Source: Algoriphagus litoralis
GTDB lineage: Bacteria; Bacteroidota; Bacteroidia; Cytophagales; Cyclobacteriaceae
DNA length: 64,000 nt
NCBI RefSeq assembly: GCF_003259255.1
Contig: NZ_QGOL01000008.1
Coordinates: 1-64,000, forward strand
Direction: 5' to 3'
This document shows positions 52,336-61,629 of this stretch, piece by piece. How positions within the stretch are numbered: position 1 is the first letter of the stretch; each line of letters starts with the position of its first letter. A program made the position numbers and the translations under genes. The notes below the pieces were generated by a model. That model saw nothing but the letters and a program-made list of their open reading frames with translations. It was not told the DNA's origin and made no database searches.

Positions 52336-53991
52336 ATGATTAAAAAGATTTTACTAGGATTTCTTTTTCTCTTTTCCTTCGCCAACCCCACTTATTCTCA
52401 ACTTATTACAGATCAGGAAGATCTCGATTTGGTCCAAGATGGAATCAATCTGAGCTCACCCTACCATACTACGCTTACCTTTTTCTATAATCTGGACAAA
52501 AATCATTTTTATCCGGCAAGAGCAGCAAAAACCTTGGATCTCGCCAACAACGATTCCGAACCGGAAGAACTGGTGGTCAAACTTCAACAGATATTTGAAG
52601 GAAAAGGAATCGTGATCCGGACCAGTGAAATCCCAAATGATCCAAATTTCGAAGATTCCACCGCTAATGGAGAGCAACGGTTTTATTTTGACCGCACCAA
52701 GCTTCCCGGGATTTTTCTGGAAAAAACAGGCAATCGATGGAAATTCTCCTCTTTCTCCGTCGCTCAGATCAGTGAACTTCACCAAGAGACCTATCCCTAT
52801 GGCACCGATCGACTGTTGAATATTTTGCCTAAAATAGGCACTACCGAATACTTGGGACTCCAATTATGGCAACTGGTCGGGATCACGTTTCTAATTTTCC
52901 TGACCTTTTTGGCTCATCTGATTTTTACCTTTTTGGTGGATAGAGGCTTGATCTATTTCGTAGATCGGCTGGGATATAGCAATGTGGGAGAAAACTACCT
53001 GCTCCCAGTTGCCAAAATTACCAGCTTCTACCTGATCGTGCTCCTGCTTTCATTTATGATCCGGGTTTTGCAGTTGCCAGTAGAGATCTATGCCTGGATC
53101 ATTCCGGTTTTTGATACACTGAAGCCATTTTTGATCACGGTGATTTTCTATAAAATCGTCGATGTGGTAGCCGCATATTTTGGTCATTTAGCCTCTAAGA
53201 CGGAATCTACCCTGGATGACCAGCTTGTCCCGCTGATCCGAAAAACGCTTAAAGCCTTGGTCATAATCGTGGGAACATTGTTTGTCCTCCGCGACGGGCT
53301 AAACTTTGACATTCTCCCCTTCCTCACAGGGATTTCTATCGGTGGGGTGGCAATCGCTCTCGCGGCTCAGGATACGATCAAAAACTTTTTTGGCTCGGTG
53401 ATGATCTTTATTGACAAGCCATTTCAGGTGGGTGATTGGGTGACTTCCGGAGAAATCGACGGAACAGTAGAAGAAGTGGGATTTAGATCCACCCGGATTC
53501 GTACCTTCCGAAATTCTGTGATGTATGTGCCAAACGGAAAAATTGCCGATGCGGTCGTAGATAATCATGGCCTACGACAATACCGGCGGTTTTTCACTAT
53601 ACTGACTATCACCTACAATACGCCGCCTGAATTGATCGAGGAGTTTGTCAAAGGTCTGCATGAGATTGTATTGGCGCATCCGAAGACTCGAAAAGACTAC
53701 TTCAACATCTTCTTCAACAATCTTTCTGCCTACAGTCAGGATGTGATGTTTTACATCTTTTTTGAAGTGCCCACCTGGCCAGAGGAACTAAAGGCTCGTC
53801 ATGAGATCCTGATTCAAATCGTGAAGTTGGCTAATGTACTGGGTGTTCGCTTTGCCTTTCCGACTCAGACCCTTCACATGGAATCCTTCCCAGAAAAATC
53901 CGGGCTCACGCCTTCTTATCCAGGAGAGAGCGAATACAAGACTCGGTTGTCCAATTTCCTCCAATCTGAATTGGGAAAGAAAAACACCTAG
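52336..53991 (+). CDS. MscS-family mechanosensitive ion channel
   Basis: This 551-residue protein starts at ATG 52336 (MIKKILLGFLFLFSFANPTYSQ, signal peptide). A periplasmic domain of about 130 residues precedes four to five membrane helices. The pore helix has TGISIGGVAIALAAQDTIKNFFGSVMIFIDKPFQVGDWV, and the cytoplasmic beta-domain has GTVEEVGFRSTRIRTFRNSVMYVPNGKIADAVVDNHG. It should release small solutes at hypo-osmotic shock. It is convergent with the DUF4249 gene with only 2 nt between stop codons. Confidence 0.93.
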   Translation: MIKKILLGFLFLFSFANPTYSQLITDQEDLDLVQDGINLSSPYHTTLTFFYNLDKNHFYPARAAKTLDLANNDSEPEELVVKLQQIFEGKGIVIRTSEIPNDPNFEDSTANGEQRFYFDRTKLPGIFLEKTGNRWKFSSFSVAQISELHQETYPYGTDRLLNILPKIGTTEYLGLQLWQLVGITFLIFLTFLAHLIFTFLVDRGLIYFVDRLGYSNVGENYLLPVAKITSFYLIVLLLSFMIRVLQLPVEIYAWIIPVFDTLKPFLITVIFYKIVDVVAAYFGHLASKTESTLDDQLVPLIRKTLKALVIIVGTLFVLRDGLNFDILPFLTGISIGGVAIALAAQDTIKNFFGSVMIFIDKPFQVGDWVTSGEIDGTVEEVGFRSTRIRTFRNSVMYVPNGKIADAVVDNHGLRQYRRFFTILTITYNTPPELIEEFVKGLHEIVLAHPKTRKDYFNIFFNNLSAYSQDVMFYIFFEVPTWPEELKARHEILIQIVKLANVLGVRFAFPTQTLHMESFPEKSGLTPSYPGESEYKTRLSNFLQSELGKKNT

Positions 53992-53993
53992 TT

Positions 53994-55238
53994 TCATTCA
54001 TCTTCCCAAAAATCAGGCTTGATCCGCGAAGCATACAGCGTACAATCAGCGCATCTTCTTGACGTGGTGAAATAACCAACAATGGTTGTGCCCACCATCA
54101 ACTCTCGAACAGGCAGGATAAATCCACTGCTGAAAACCTGATCATATTCATTGATCATTACCGGTGCCTCAGAAATGACACAGTCATTAAACTCAGGATC
54201 GATATATCCCCAAGGAGCTACATCTGCCAGATTTATATAAATTCTCCGCTGCTTAATTACACCCATACTGACCTGACCTACCACAGGAGTATTTTCACCA
54301 TTGACCGATCTCATGTTTCCGGTAATCTGAGAAGGCAAAGGACTGAATATGGACCCAATGTCTTCTGTATTTCTTTTCAATGTTTCCCAAAATTTCACCG
54401 CATCGGGATCGATGGCTTTTTGGGAAATCAAAATACTATACCGCTCCTGAATCCGCTCATCTCCCACGGGGATCTCGGTAATGGTCTGCTTGAATACTAC
54501 CTGATCCTGAAATCTCGAGCTGGTCTCAAGCAAAATATCGGGACTATATTCAGTTTTGAAGCAAAGCGCGATTTGCTCTTCATCAGTACTGAATCTAACG
54601 TCTTTGATAGCGGCATCATAGATATATCCTGTCCTGATCCGGGGACGGGATATATAGGTCTCTTCAAACGTCCACAGAAAATCATCCGCCAATTCGTTGC
54701 CCTGAGTATTGACAAATACCTCAACGCCATCTTCATCCCTGATAAATCCCGCATCCAAAATATCTGGAGTGATGATGGGACGCATCAGCTTAGATTCATA
54801 GCGATCCCCTCCTCTGAGGATTATTTCGAGACGATATTCGCCTTCTTCTGGAAGATCATAAGAGAAAATATAGACTCCAGGATTCTGCTCTTGCAGCGGA
54901 TAAGTGGTACCATTTGAAGCCAAAACTGTGACTGAAGCACCTGATTCAGCCAATAATGTATCCTGGGCACTGATAGGCACTGTCCTGCTAAGTTTGATTT
55001 CGCTTGCTAATCCCTCCGTATCCAAATATCCCTCCACGACCAAAACTGAAGTCGGAACTTGAGTTGGTTCCGGTTCAAATGGTTCTCTGCAGGAAAAAAA
55101 CAAGACCACAAAAGCAACAAGCAAACTAGAATTGCGCAGATAAATGGAGAAACAAGAAAAGGAAAACCAAGTCTTGACAACATTTATCCACTGATCAAAT
55201 TTCCAAAAAGCAGTACGTATTTGTCCTAAATTAATCAT
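53994..55238 (-). CDS. DUF4249 lipoprotein, copy 2
   Basis: This is a DUF4249 protein of 414 residues if it starts at ATG 55238, which overlaps the upstream gene's stop (ATGATTAA). A leader ending LLVAFVVLFFSCREPFEPEP gives a lipobox Cys, but it is preceded by an unusual hydrophilic stretch of about 35 residues. The body is about 60 percent identical by eye to copy 1, with identical blocks such as AVKFWETLKRNTEDIGSIFS. It ends TSRRCADCTLYASRIKPDFW, a CxxC motif. It is a tandem duplicate. DUF4249 proteins sit beside TonB receptors; function unknown. Confidence 0.88.
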   Translation of the reverse strand: MINLGQIRTAFWKFDQWINVVKTWFSFSCFSIYLRNSSLLVAFVVLFFSCREPFEPEPTQVPTSVLVVEGYLDTEGLASEIKLSRTVPISAQDTLLAESGASVTVLASNGTTYPLQEQNPGVYIFSYDLPEEGEYRLEIILRGGDRYESKLMRPIITPDILDAGFIRDEDGVEVFVNTQGNELADDFLWTFEETYISRPRIRTGYIYDAAIKDVRFSTDEEQIALCFKTEYSPDILLETSSRFQDQVVFKQTITEIPVGDERIQERYSILISQKAIDPDAVKFWETLKRNTEDIGSIFSPLPSQITGNMRSVNGENTPVVGQVSMGVIKQRRIYINLADVAPWGYIDPEFNDCVISEAPVMINEYDQVFSSGFILPVRELMVGTTIVGYFTTSRRCADCTLYASRIKPDFWEDE

Positions 55239-56409
55239 CTTCCCAAAAGTCAGGTGTAAGTGGTGATGCATAAAGAGTACAGTCTCCGCATCTGCGAGAC
55301 GTAGGGAAATAACCCAAGATGACGGTTCCGCCAGGAGGAATATAGGGCCTTGCGGGAAGAACGGCGCCATTGACAAAAATAGGGTCATAAAATCTAGCAA
55401 GTACGGAATCTTTTTCAATGATGCAGTCATTGAATTCCGGATCAAGATAGCCCCAGGGTGAAACATCCTCCAGGTCGATGTAGATTCTTTTTTCTTGGAT
55501 TACTCCCATACTGATCTGTCCGATTACCGGAATTTGCAGATTTCCCACCGCTGTTATATTTCCGGATATCAAAGATGGAAGAGGACTGAAAATAGAACCG
55601 ATATCTTCCGTATTCCTTTTCAAAGTTTCCCAAAATTTTACAGCAGTCGAATCAATTGCCTTTTGGCTAATCAAGATGCTGTAGCGCTCTTGAATCCGCT
55701 CATTACCTTGAGGGATTTCTGTAATTGTCTGCCGAAATACTACCTGCTCCTGAAATCTTGAACTAGTCTCCAAAAGAATATCAGAGCTAACTTCAGATTT
55801 GAAACAACGGGAAATATTTTCAGCGTCAGTACGATCCCGCACAGTGTTGATCGTGGAATCATAAATGTAAGGTACCCGAATCCTAGGACGGTAAATCCAT
55901 GCTTCATCATACGTCCAGAGAAAGTCATCGGCATTTTCATCTCCTTTGGTGGTAACAAAAATCTCTACGCCATCTTCCTTTCTTAGAAACCCAGCATCGA
56001 GGATAGGCGGAGTCAATATGGGTTTTAGTGGATAAGACTCAAAAAGATCTCCATTTCGAAGTTCTATTTGCACCTTGTAATTCCTATCCTCCGGCACATC
56101 ATAGGAAAAAAAGTAAAGTCCAGGCTCATTTTCTGGTAGGGGATATACCATACCATCCTCACTTAGCAAATTGACTTTTGCACCAATTTCAGGTGCCAGC
56201 GTTGTGTCTGAATTCAAAGTTACAGTTCTACTTAGCTTGATAAGGCTCTCCCTGCCTTCAGAATCCAAGTATCCCTCGACAACCAAAACTGATGTTTGGA
56301 GTTGAGCTGGCTCTGGATCAAAGGGCTCCCTGCACCCCAATAATCCAGAAGCAAACAGCAAAGCCAAACTAAATCGGCGCACAAAAAAGGTTAAGTAGCA
56401 CCGATTCAT
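55231..56409 (-). CDS. DUF4249 lipoprotein, copy 1
   Basis: This 392-residue protein has a clean lipoprotein leader (MNRCYLTFFVRRFSLALLFA, then SGLLGCREPFDPEP) and a DUF4249 body of immunoglobulin-like strands (SVLVVEGYLDSEGRESLIKLSRTVTLNSDTTLAPEIGAKVNL). The end TSRRCGDCTLYASPLTPDFW carries a CxxC motif shared with copy 2. It overlaps the upstream MG2-like gene by 4 nt and copy 2 by 8 nt. Outer-membrane location with the TonB receptor is likely. Confidence 0.9.
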   Translation of the reverse strand: MNRCYLTFFVRRFSLALLFASGLLGCREPFDPEPAQLQTSVLVVEGYLDSEGRESLIKLSRTVTLNSDTTLAPEIGAKVNLLSEDGMVYPLPENEPGLYFFSYDVPEDRNYKVQIELRNGDLFESYPLKPILTPPILDAGFLRKEDGVEIFVTTKGDENADDFLWTYDEAWIYRPRIRVPYIYDSTINTVRDRTDAENISRCFKSEVSSDILLETSSRFQEQVVFRQTITEIPQGNERIQERYSILISQKAIDSTAVKFWETLKRNTEDIGSIFSPLPSLISGNITAVGNLQIPVIGQISMGVIQEKRIYIDLEDVSPWGYLDPEFNDCIIEKDSVLARFYDPIFVNGAVLPARPYIPPGGTVILGYFPTSRRCGDCTLYASPLTPDFWEDD

Positions 56410-58085
56410 GGCGTAATGGTGATTTTTCTTTTAGAAATCTGAATTTGACCTGTTTGATCCGTATATCTGACCCAAAGCAAATACTCACCGGTAAACTTAG
56501 GCGCTTCAATGGTGGATGATTCGGCTTTGCCCCAATAAATTACAGTTCGAAAATCTGGAAATTCACCGCCTGAGCCAGGCCTAGCAAATTGGGATTTATC
56601 CAATTCTATTTTGGGCTGCAAGCCCGGATAATCAAAAAATCGAGAGGCTGGTGCCAAAGGATAGAGCCCAAAATTATTTTCATAACTGCTAAAACTCAAC
56701 ACACCGGGATAGGTTCGGTCATTCAGATAAAACTCCCTGTTTAGTATATCCAATCTGGAAATAAACTTGGGATTGAATCCCGAAAGCAAGTCTGAATCAA
56801 AAACCGGCATAGCATCAATTAAAATCAGGGGATTCGTATCAAACACTGACTTGACCGCTTCATTGACCAATCGGAATACTTTTTTCTTATCCTGATTTCT
56901 GACGAAGACACTCGGAACATACTCCCGGATCACAATCTCCACAGTCTCAAATCGGGTATAATCATCCAGCAAAAACGTGTGATCTGCCACAAATCCTGTG
57001 ACCACTTCCAATGAATCCTGATCGTAATTTTCCAGGTAATAACTCTCAACCGCCGAGGCTTTTTGGAGCTGATCCAGAAAACTGAGATCCTTTGGTACAA
57101 TGGATAAAGCCGGGAAAACAAAATCAGGCTTAAACTTAGTGGCAATCACTGGCGATATGATTTCAAGCCCTTCCATCTCTGCGCCGTCTTCCAACTGGAT
57201 GATCATTCGATCCCAGTGTGAAAGTCCACCAGCATCAAATAGGATCTGTCCATTTTCATCCGGACGGTCGGTATAAAGGGCGCTTTGCTTCCCATGCAGC
57301 GAAAGGAAATAGGTCAAGCTGGTATCCGATTTGGAGACCCTTGATTCGACAATATGTCCAAAAAGCTCCGGCAAAAGTGCCTTTTGCTCAAGCGAAGCAT
57401 AGGCATCCGATGACTTGAATTGAACTTGCTCTCCTGGTAAATAGGGATTAGAAACCGAAATCCCTGCAGATAGGATCTGGCTGTTTTGTTCGAAAGAAAC
57501 CTGAAAGCGCTCCCCGGGTTTAGGGTTGCCGTTACTCACTGTCCCAAGGTCAGCTCCTGTGCTTTCCAATTTAACGAAATTTCCCTGAGCCTTTTCAAAG
57601 ACTTTTGGCGGAATCTTTGGGTTGATCACTGTCACAAACTGCTGGGAAATACCCAGGTTCATATCCAGATAGGGACTGATTCGGGTATAGACTCGGAGTA
57701 GGTAGTGATCCGAAGGAATAGCCGTGGACAGCAGAAGGTAATTCAGGGCTTTTCCATTCTCAAGGGGAACTTTGGTGTATGCCACAGAATTGGAAAATCG
57801 ATCTACCAACTCTGCATAAAGCACCTGAGATGGGCTCGGATTGGAACCTGAAGTGACTTCCGCCTCAAACCAGATTTTCTCTCCTACCAAATACAATGTT
57901 TTTGGCGTATTGAATTGAACGGATTCTTTCACCAAATCTCTTTGCTGAGCAATGACAGTTGAAGAGGTCAGGTGAATTACCAAAAAGTAGAATATTAGTC
58001 GGGAAACCCGACGAGTCAATACCTGGATATCAAAATAGGTTTGACCCTCATTTTCTTTGGATCTGATTTGTCTGTTCATATGCAT
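56406..58085 (-). CDS. MG2/macroglobulin-like secreted protein
   Basis: This 559-residue protein has an N-terminal hydrophobic leader (LIFYFLVIHLTSSTVIAQ, about residues 31-48). An MG2-type domain (TPKTLYLVGEKIWFEAEVTSGSNPSPSQVLYAELVDRFSNSVAYTKVPLENGKALNYLLLSTAIPSDHYLLRVYTR) follows. The central region is like plug/regulatory domains found in long Bacteroidota macroglobulin-type proteins. The ATG at 58085 overlaps the TonB receptor stop (TGATG). The family usually runs with TonB receptors and DUF4249. Function is unknown; a periplasmic partner of the receptor is inferred. Confidence 0.75.
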   Translation of the reverse strand: MHMNRQIRSKENEGQTYFDIQVLTRRVSRLIFYFLVIHLTSSTVIAQQRDLVKESVQFNTPKTLYLVGEKIWFEAEVTSGSNPSPSQVLYAELVDRFSNSVAYTKVPLENGKALNYLLLSTAIPSDHYLLRVYTRISPYLDMNLGISQQFVTVINPKIPPKVFEKAQGNFVKLESTGADLGTVSNGNPKPGERFQVSFEQNSQILSAGISVSNPYLPGEQVQFKSSDAYASLEQKALLPELFGHIVESRVSKSDTSLTYFLSLHGKQSALYTDRPDENGQILFDAGGLSHWDRMIIQLEDGAEMEGLEIISPVIATKFKPDFVFPALSIVPKDLSFLDQLQKASAVESYYLENYDQDSLEVVTGFVADHTFLLDDYTRFETVEIVIREYVPSVFVRNQDKKKVFRLVNEAVKSVFDTNPLILIDAMPVFDSDLLSGFNPKFISRLDILNREFYLNDRTYPGVLSFSSYENNFGLYPLAPASRFFDYPGLQPKIELDKSQFARPGSGGEFPDFRTVIYWGKAESSTIEAPKFTGEYLLWVRYTDQTGQIQISKRKITITP

Positions 58086-60817
58086 CAGAACCTGAAATTA
58101 TATGTGATAAATGGAATCGGCTCTGCAAAAATCGAAAGTTTGTATCCCTGCAATTTTCCAGCTTCTGGGATATAGTAGACTGAGTACGGATTGTCCCTGC
58201 CCAGAATATTATAGACCCCAAAGGACCAGGAGGCATGCGCAAGTTTCTTGACTTTATGGTTCCCCTCTAGATTGACTGAGAAGTCCAGACGGAAATAGTC
58301 AGGAATACGAACAGAGTTTCGATCTCCAAAATAGACACGCTCAGAGCCTCCATATTCAAATTTTGCCACGGGCAATGTCACCGGACGACCGGTGCTGTAT
58401 TTACCCGCTAAGGTAGTATTCACTCTGCGGCTGAGTTCATAATTCACGACCACATTGGCATTGTGCGGCTGATCAAAATTGCTCGGGTACCATTCCGAGC
58501 GATTGATTTGCTCTTTGCCTTCGCTTGGGTCGGTCTGCAGAAGTGATCTGCTGTAAGTATAGGCAATGGAACCGTTGAGCTTTCCGGTAGACTTGAGGAG
58601 ATATAGCTCCAAGCCATAAGCTTTACCTTTCGTCACCAAGACATCCTGCTCGATACGATCGTTGAGCACGATGGAAGCTCCCGATCTATAATCCAGAAGG
58701 TTTTGCATCGTGCGGTAATACACCTCTGCGGAGAATTCTATGGTGTTGTTTTTCAGGTTGTGAAAATACCCCACCGCATACTGAATGCCTCTTTGCGGAG
58801 CGATGAATGCATCACTCAGCTTCCAAGTATCCGTGGGGGTGATGACTGAGGAGTTGCTGAGCAAATGGATGTTTTGTCGCATGGTATTCACCCCTGCTTT
58901 GATGGAAGACCAGTTAGTCAAGGCATAGCGCCCCGAAAGTCGAAATTCTGGTCCATGGTACGTATTGACCAATTCACCTGATCCGAAGTTTTCCTCTCCG
59001 GTGATATTCTCCGGAAGATAGGGAGCTCCTTCTGCATAGACGGGCAAGGTTTGAGGCCCAAAATAACCGTAAAGATTATACCGCAATCCGCCAGAAACTG
59101 TCAGCTCTTCATTGACTTCAAACTCGTCACCAAAGAAAAAGGAGGTCTCCAAGGCCTTTTCTTGAGCCACATCATCCGGAATCACAATACTTTCCGCACC
59201 AAATGGGGCAATTTCTCCAGGATTCAAATCATACCAAATCGAATGGACTCCATAGGTAAAGAGGTGACGATCGCCTTTTTCCTGACGGAATTCAGCTTTA
59301 AGAAACCGCTGTCGGATGTCAAAATTATAGCGATACGAATTCAGCGGATTGTCTTCTCCCTGTACTTGAAATGCATATCCATCCTGACCTACCGAAAAAG
59401 TAGCCTCTACTTGATCGTTAAAATAATGAATCCAGGATAAGGCAAAATTCTTGTTGGAATAGCTGTAAACTGTATCCGGGTCAAACTGAAACTTATCCTC
59501 ACTGTAATATCCGGTGAATCTGAGGATATTTTTCTCATTCAACTCATGTTGGATCGTACCATTAAAATCCGCAAAGAACGCGCGACTTGCTCCCAGATCT
59601 GCCCGCTCCTCCAGGTAATCCAGCAACCAATCCGAATAGGTCAACCTCGCCCCGACAATAAAGGTGGTTTTTTCACCCAAGGGTCCATCCAAGCTCAATC
59701 TACTGGTCAATGGACCAATTCCTCCCGAACCTCCAATCTTATCTTTCCTGCCTACTTTGGGAGTGACCTGAAGTACTGAGGACAGTCTGCCGCCGAGACT
59801 CGCCGGAATTCCGGCTTTGTAAAGTTCTACCCCTTCGACCATATCCGAATTGACCGAAGAGAAAAAGCCAAATAAGTGTGATGGGTTAAAGAGTGTATTC
59901 TGATCAAATAGAATCAGGTTTTGATCAGCAGCACCTCCTCGGACATTGAAGCCAACGCTGGCCTCTCCGGCAGTATTTACACCAGGCATGGTCAGGATGC
60001 CTTTGAGGATATCGACTTCGCCCATGACTGAAGGCAGCTTCCTCATCTGCTGGACGGAGAGCGATTGTACGCCCATCTCAGGTCTGGAGACATTGGTGAG
60101 GGCACCGGATCGGACGACAACTTCATTGAGCGCAAAGACTCCTTCACCGATACTCATGTTCAATTCCCCATCTCCCTGCAAGTCAATCAAACGCTGCTCG
60201 GTATAGCCCCCGATATTCTGTACCAAAATGGTCTGATTCCCTTTTGGAATGGTCAATTCATAGCGACCTTCTTGGTCTGTGATGGTCTGTGTTTGGGTAA
60301 GCTTATCGTAGACGATGGCACCTGCGATGGGTTCACTTTTTTCCAGACTGATGACTTGACCCCGGATCTTGGCAGTAGTCGCCCCCCCACTAGCGACCCC
60401 GATGGTATAGCGCCTGTTTCGGACAAATTCATCCTCTCTTCCGGGAATTGCCGAAGCTTGATTTTCTGAATTTTGGGTAAAAAAGGTTTCCGGAAAGTCA
60501 ACGGCAAGTTTTTGCCCTTTGCTGATAAACACCTCTCCTGATTTGGAAATCGAAAATTTCAAATCTGTATTGAGAAAAATCAGGTTCAAGACATCGTCCA
60601 ATTTGTCATCCGAAGCCTGAAGATTGACAGTCAGCCCAGCGATGTCTGCCTTTTTGAAGTAAAACCGAAAAGACGTTTCTTTCTCCGCCAGTTCCATAAA
60701 GCGCTCAAACGAAACCCCGGGAAAGAATCCCGTAATTCGATCTGAGGTTTGTTGGGCAAAAGAGCGGAACGAAAGCAGGAAAAATACCAGCAATAATCCT
60801 TTGGTAAAAAGCTTCAT
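58085..60817 (-). CDS. TonB-dependent receptor with N-terminal STN domain
   Basis: This 910-residue outer membrane receptor has a signal peptide (ending LLSFRSFAQ) and an STN/secretin-TonB domain (residues about 30-110: VSFERFMELAEKETSFRFYFKKADIAGLTVNLQ). A carboxypeptidase-like regulatory domain (150-220), a plug domain (EVVVRSGALTNVSRPEMGVQSLSVQQMRKLPSVMGEVDILKGI and FNVRGGAADQNLILFD) and a 22-strand barrel ending PIPFITYNFRF follow. STN domains normally contact an anti-sigma FecR, but no FecR or ECF sigma gene is near. The gene lies 7 nt after the small secreted protein gene and overlaps the MG2-like gene. Confidence 0.95.
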   Translation of the reverse strand: MKLFTKGLLLVFFLLSFRSFAQQTSDRITGFFPGVSFERFMELAEKETSFRFYFKKADIAGLTVNLQASDDKLDDVLNLIFLNTDLKFSISKSGEVFISKGQKLAVDFPETFFTQNSENQASAIPGREDEFVRNRRYTIGVASGGATTAKIRGQVISLEKSEPIAGAIVYDKLTQTQTITDQEGRYELTIPKGNQTILVQNIGGYTEQRLIDLQGDGELNMSIGEGVFALNEVVVRSGALTNVSRPEMGVQSLSVQQMRKLPSVMGEVDILKGILTMPGVNTAGEASVGFNVRGGAADQNLILFDQNTLFNPSHLFGFFSSVNSDMVEGVELYKAGIPASLGGRLSSVLQVTPKVGRKDKIGGSGGIGPLTSRLSLDGPLGEKTTFIVGARLTYSDWLLDYLEERADLGASRAFFADFNGTIQHELNEKNILRFTGYYSEDKFQFDPDTVYSYSNKNFALSWIHYFNDQVEATFSVGQDGYAFQVQGEDNPLNSYRYNFDIRQRFLKAEFRQEKGDRHLFTYGVHSIWYDLNPGEIAPFGAESIVIPDDVAQEKALETSFFFGDEFEVNEELTVSGGLRYNLYGYFGPQTLPVYAEGAPYLPENITGEENFGSGELVNTYHGPEFRLSGRYALTNWSSIKAGVNTMRQNIHLLSNSSVITPTDTWKLSDAFIAPQRGIQYAVGYFHNLKNNTIEFSAEVYYRTMQNLLDYRSGASIVLNDRIEQDVLVTKGKAYGLELYLLKSTGKLNGSIAYTYSRSLLQTDPSEGKEQINRSEWYPSNFDQPHNANVVVNYELSRRVNTTLAGKYSTGRPVTLPVAKFEYGGSERVYFGDRNSVRIPDYFRLDFSVNLEGNHKVKKLAHASWSFGVYNILGRDNPYSVYYIPEAGKLQGYKLSIFAEPIPFITYNFRF

Positions 60818-60824
60818 AGGCGAA

Positions 60825-61526
60825 TTAATTGGCTGCGGTTTGGGTGACTAAAAACTGAAGGTATTTCTCTGGGCTCTGCTTGAAATTCAAGCCTGCGGAA
60901 CGAAGTTGCCTTTTGGCTGTTTTTGGGTCCAGCCCTAGGACTTCAATCGCTTGTTTCCCTTTGCTTACCGGATAGAAAACTCCGGATTGGACTAAGAAAA
61001 AATCACTTTTCTCCAGAAAAACCGCATCATACTGAGACAGTTCTCGGAGTTCCTTGGTGGTTTTGTATCTCTTGGCCACGGCCAAAAATCCCCCTTCGCC
61101 CAAGACTTCATAGATACCGTTTTCATTGCGCAGGTATTGCTCATTTCCCGAAATGAACCGGAAGCTGGATCCGTTGGATAGCACAAATCCATCGATCTTT
61201 TCCGGTTTGATGAGGATCTTTTGGTTGAATATCGGGTGAAAAGTCACCACCTGATCTAAGTAGCTGTCATAGAGTAGTGGCACCTCCGGATACACGATGC
61301 CGTTGATCGTGAGCATCCCGTTTTCAAACTGACGGGAGGCAAAATACGGATTGCCTTGGATGAGTCGGGAAGCTTCCGCATATTGCCCACCAGTGATCAA
61401 TTCCTGAAAATAGGGCAGCTGTTCTTTGTACTCCGAAAGGTAGGTAAGATTAGCTCCGGCCACTTGGCTGTAGCCATTGCTCACAAAACAGCATACGGAG
61501 AAAAGAAAAAATATTATTTTTTGCAT
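60825..61526 (-). CDS. Secreted protein of unknown function, first gene of the TonB locus
   Basis: This 233-residue protein starts at ATG 61526 (MQKIIFFLFSVCCFVSNGYSQ, signal peptide). It has no recognised domain. The body contains EYKEQLPYFQELITGGQYAEASRLIQ and repeated strand-like segments around QVVTFHPIFNQKILIKPEKIDGFVL. It ends ...LQFLVTQTAAN. It precedes the TonB receptor by 7 nt, so it is part of the five-gene operon. Small proteins in this position occur next to TonB-FecR-type receptors, so it may be a signal-transfer or assembly helper; this is inference. Confidence 0.75.
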   Translation of the reverse strand: MQKIIFFLFSVCCFVSNGYSQVAGANLTYLSEYKEQLPYFQELITGGQYAEASRLIQGNPYFASRQFENGMLTINGIVYPEVPLLYDSYLDQVVTFHPIFNQKILIKPEKIDGFVLSNGSSFRFISGNEQYLRNENGIYEVLGEGGFLAVAKRYKTTKELRELSQYDAVFLEKSDFFLVQSGVFYPVSKGKQAIEVLGLDPKTAKRQLRSAGLNFKQSPEKYLQFLVTQTAAN

Positions 61527-61629
61527 GCTGAAAAATACGATTGAAAATGGTAACCGTTTAGTTTTATTCAAAATATCTATGAATGGCTATTTGCTTTTAT
61601 AGATGGAACTCAAAACTCTCCTCAAACTC

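Noticed and set aside
55239..55466. N-terminal extension of the second DUF4249 gene
   Set aside because: It lies within the end of the first DUF4249 gene in another frame and has no leader-like or conserved sequence.
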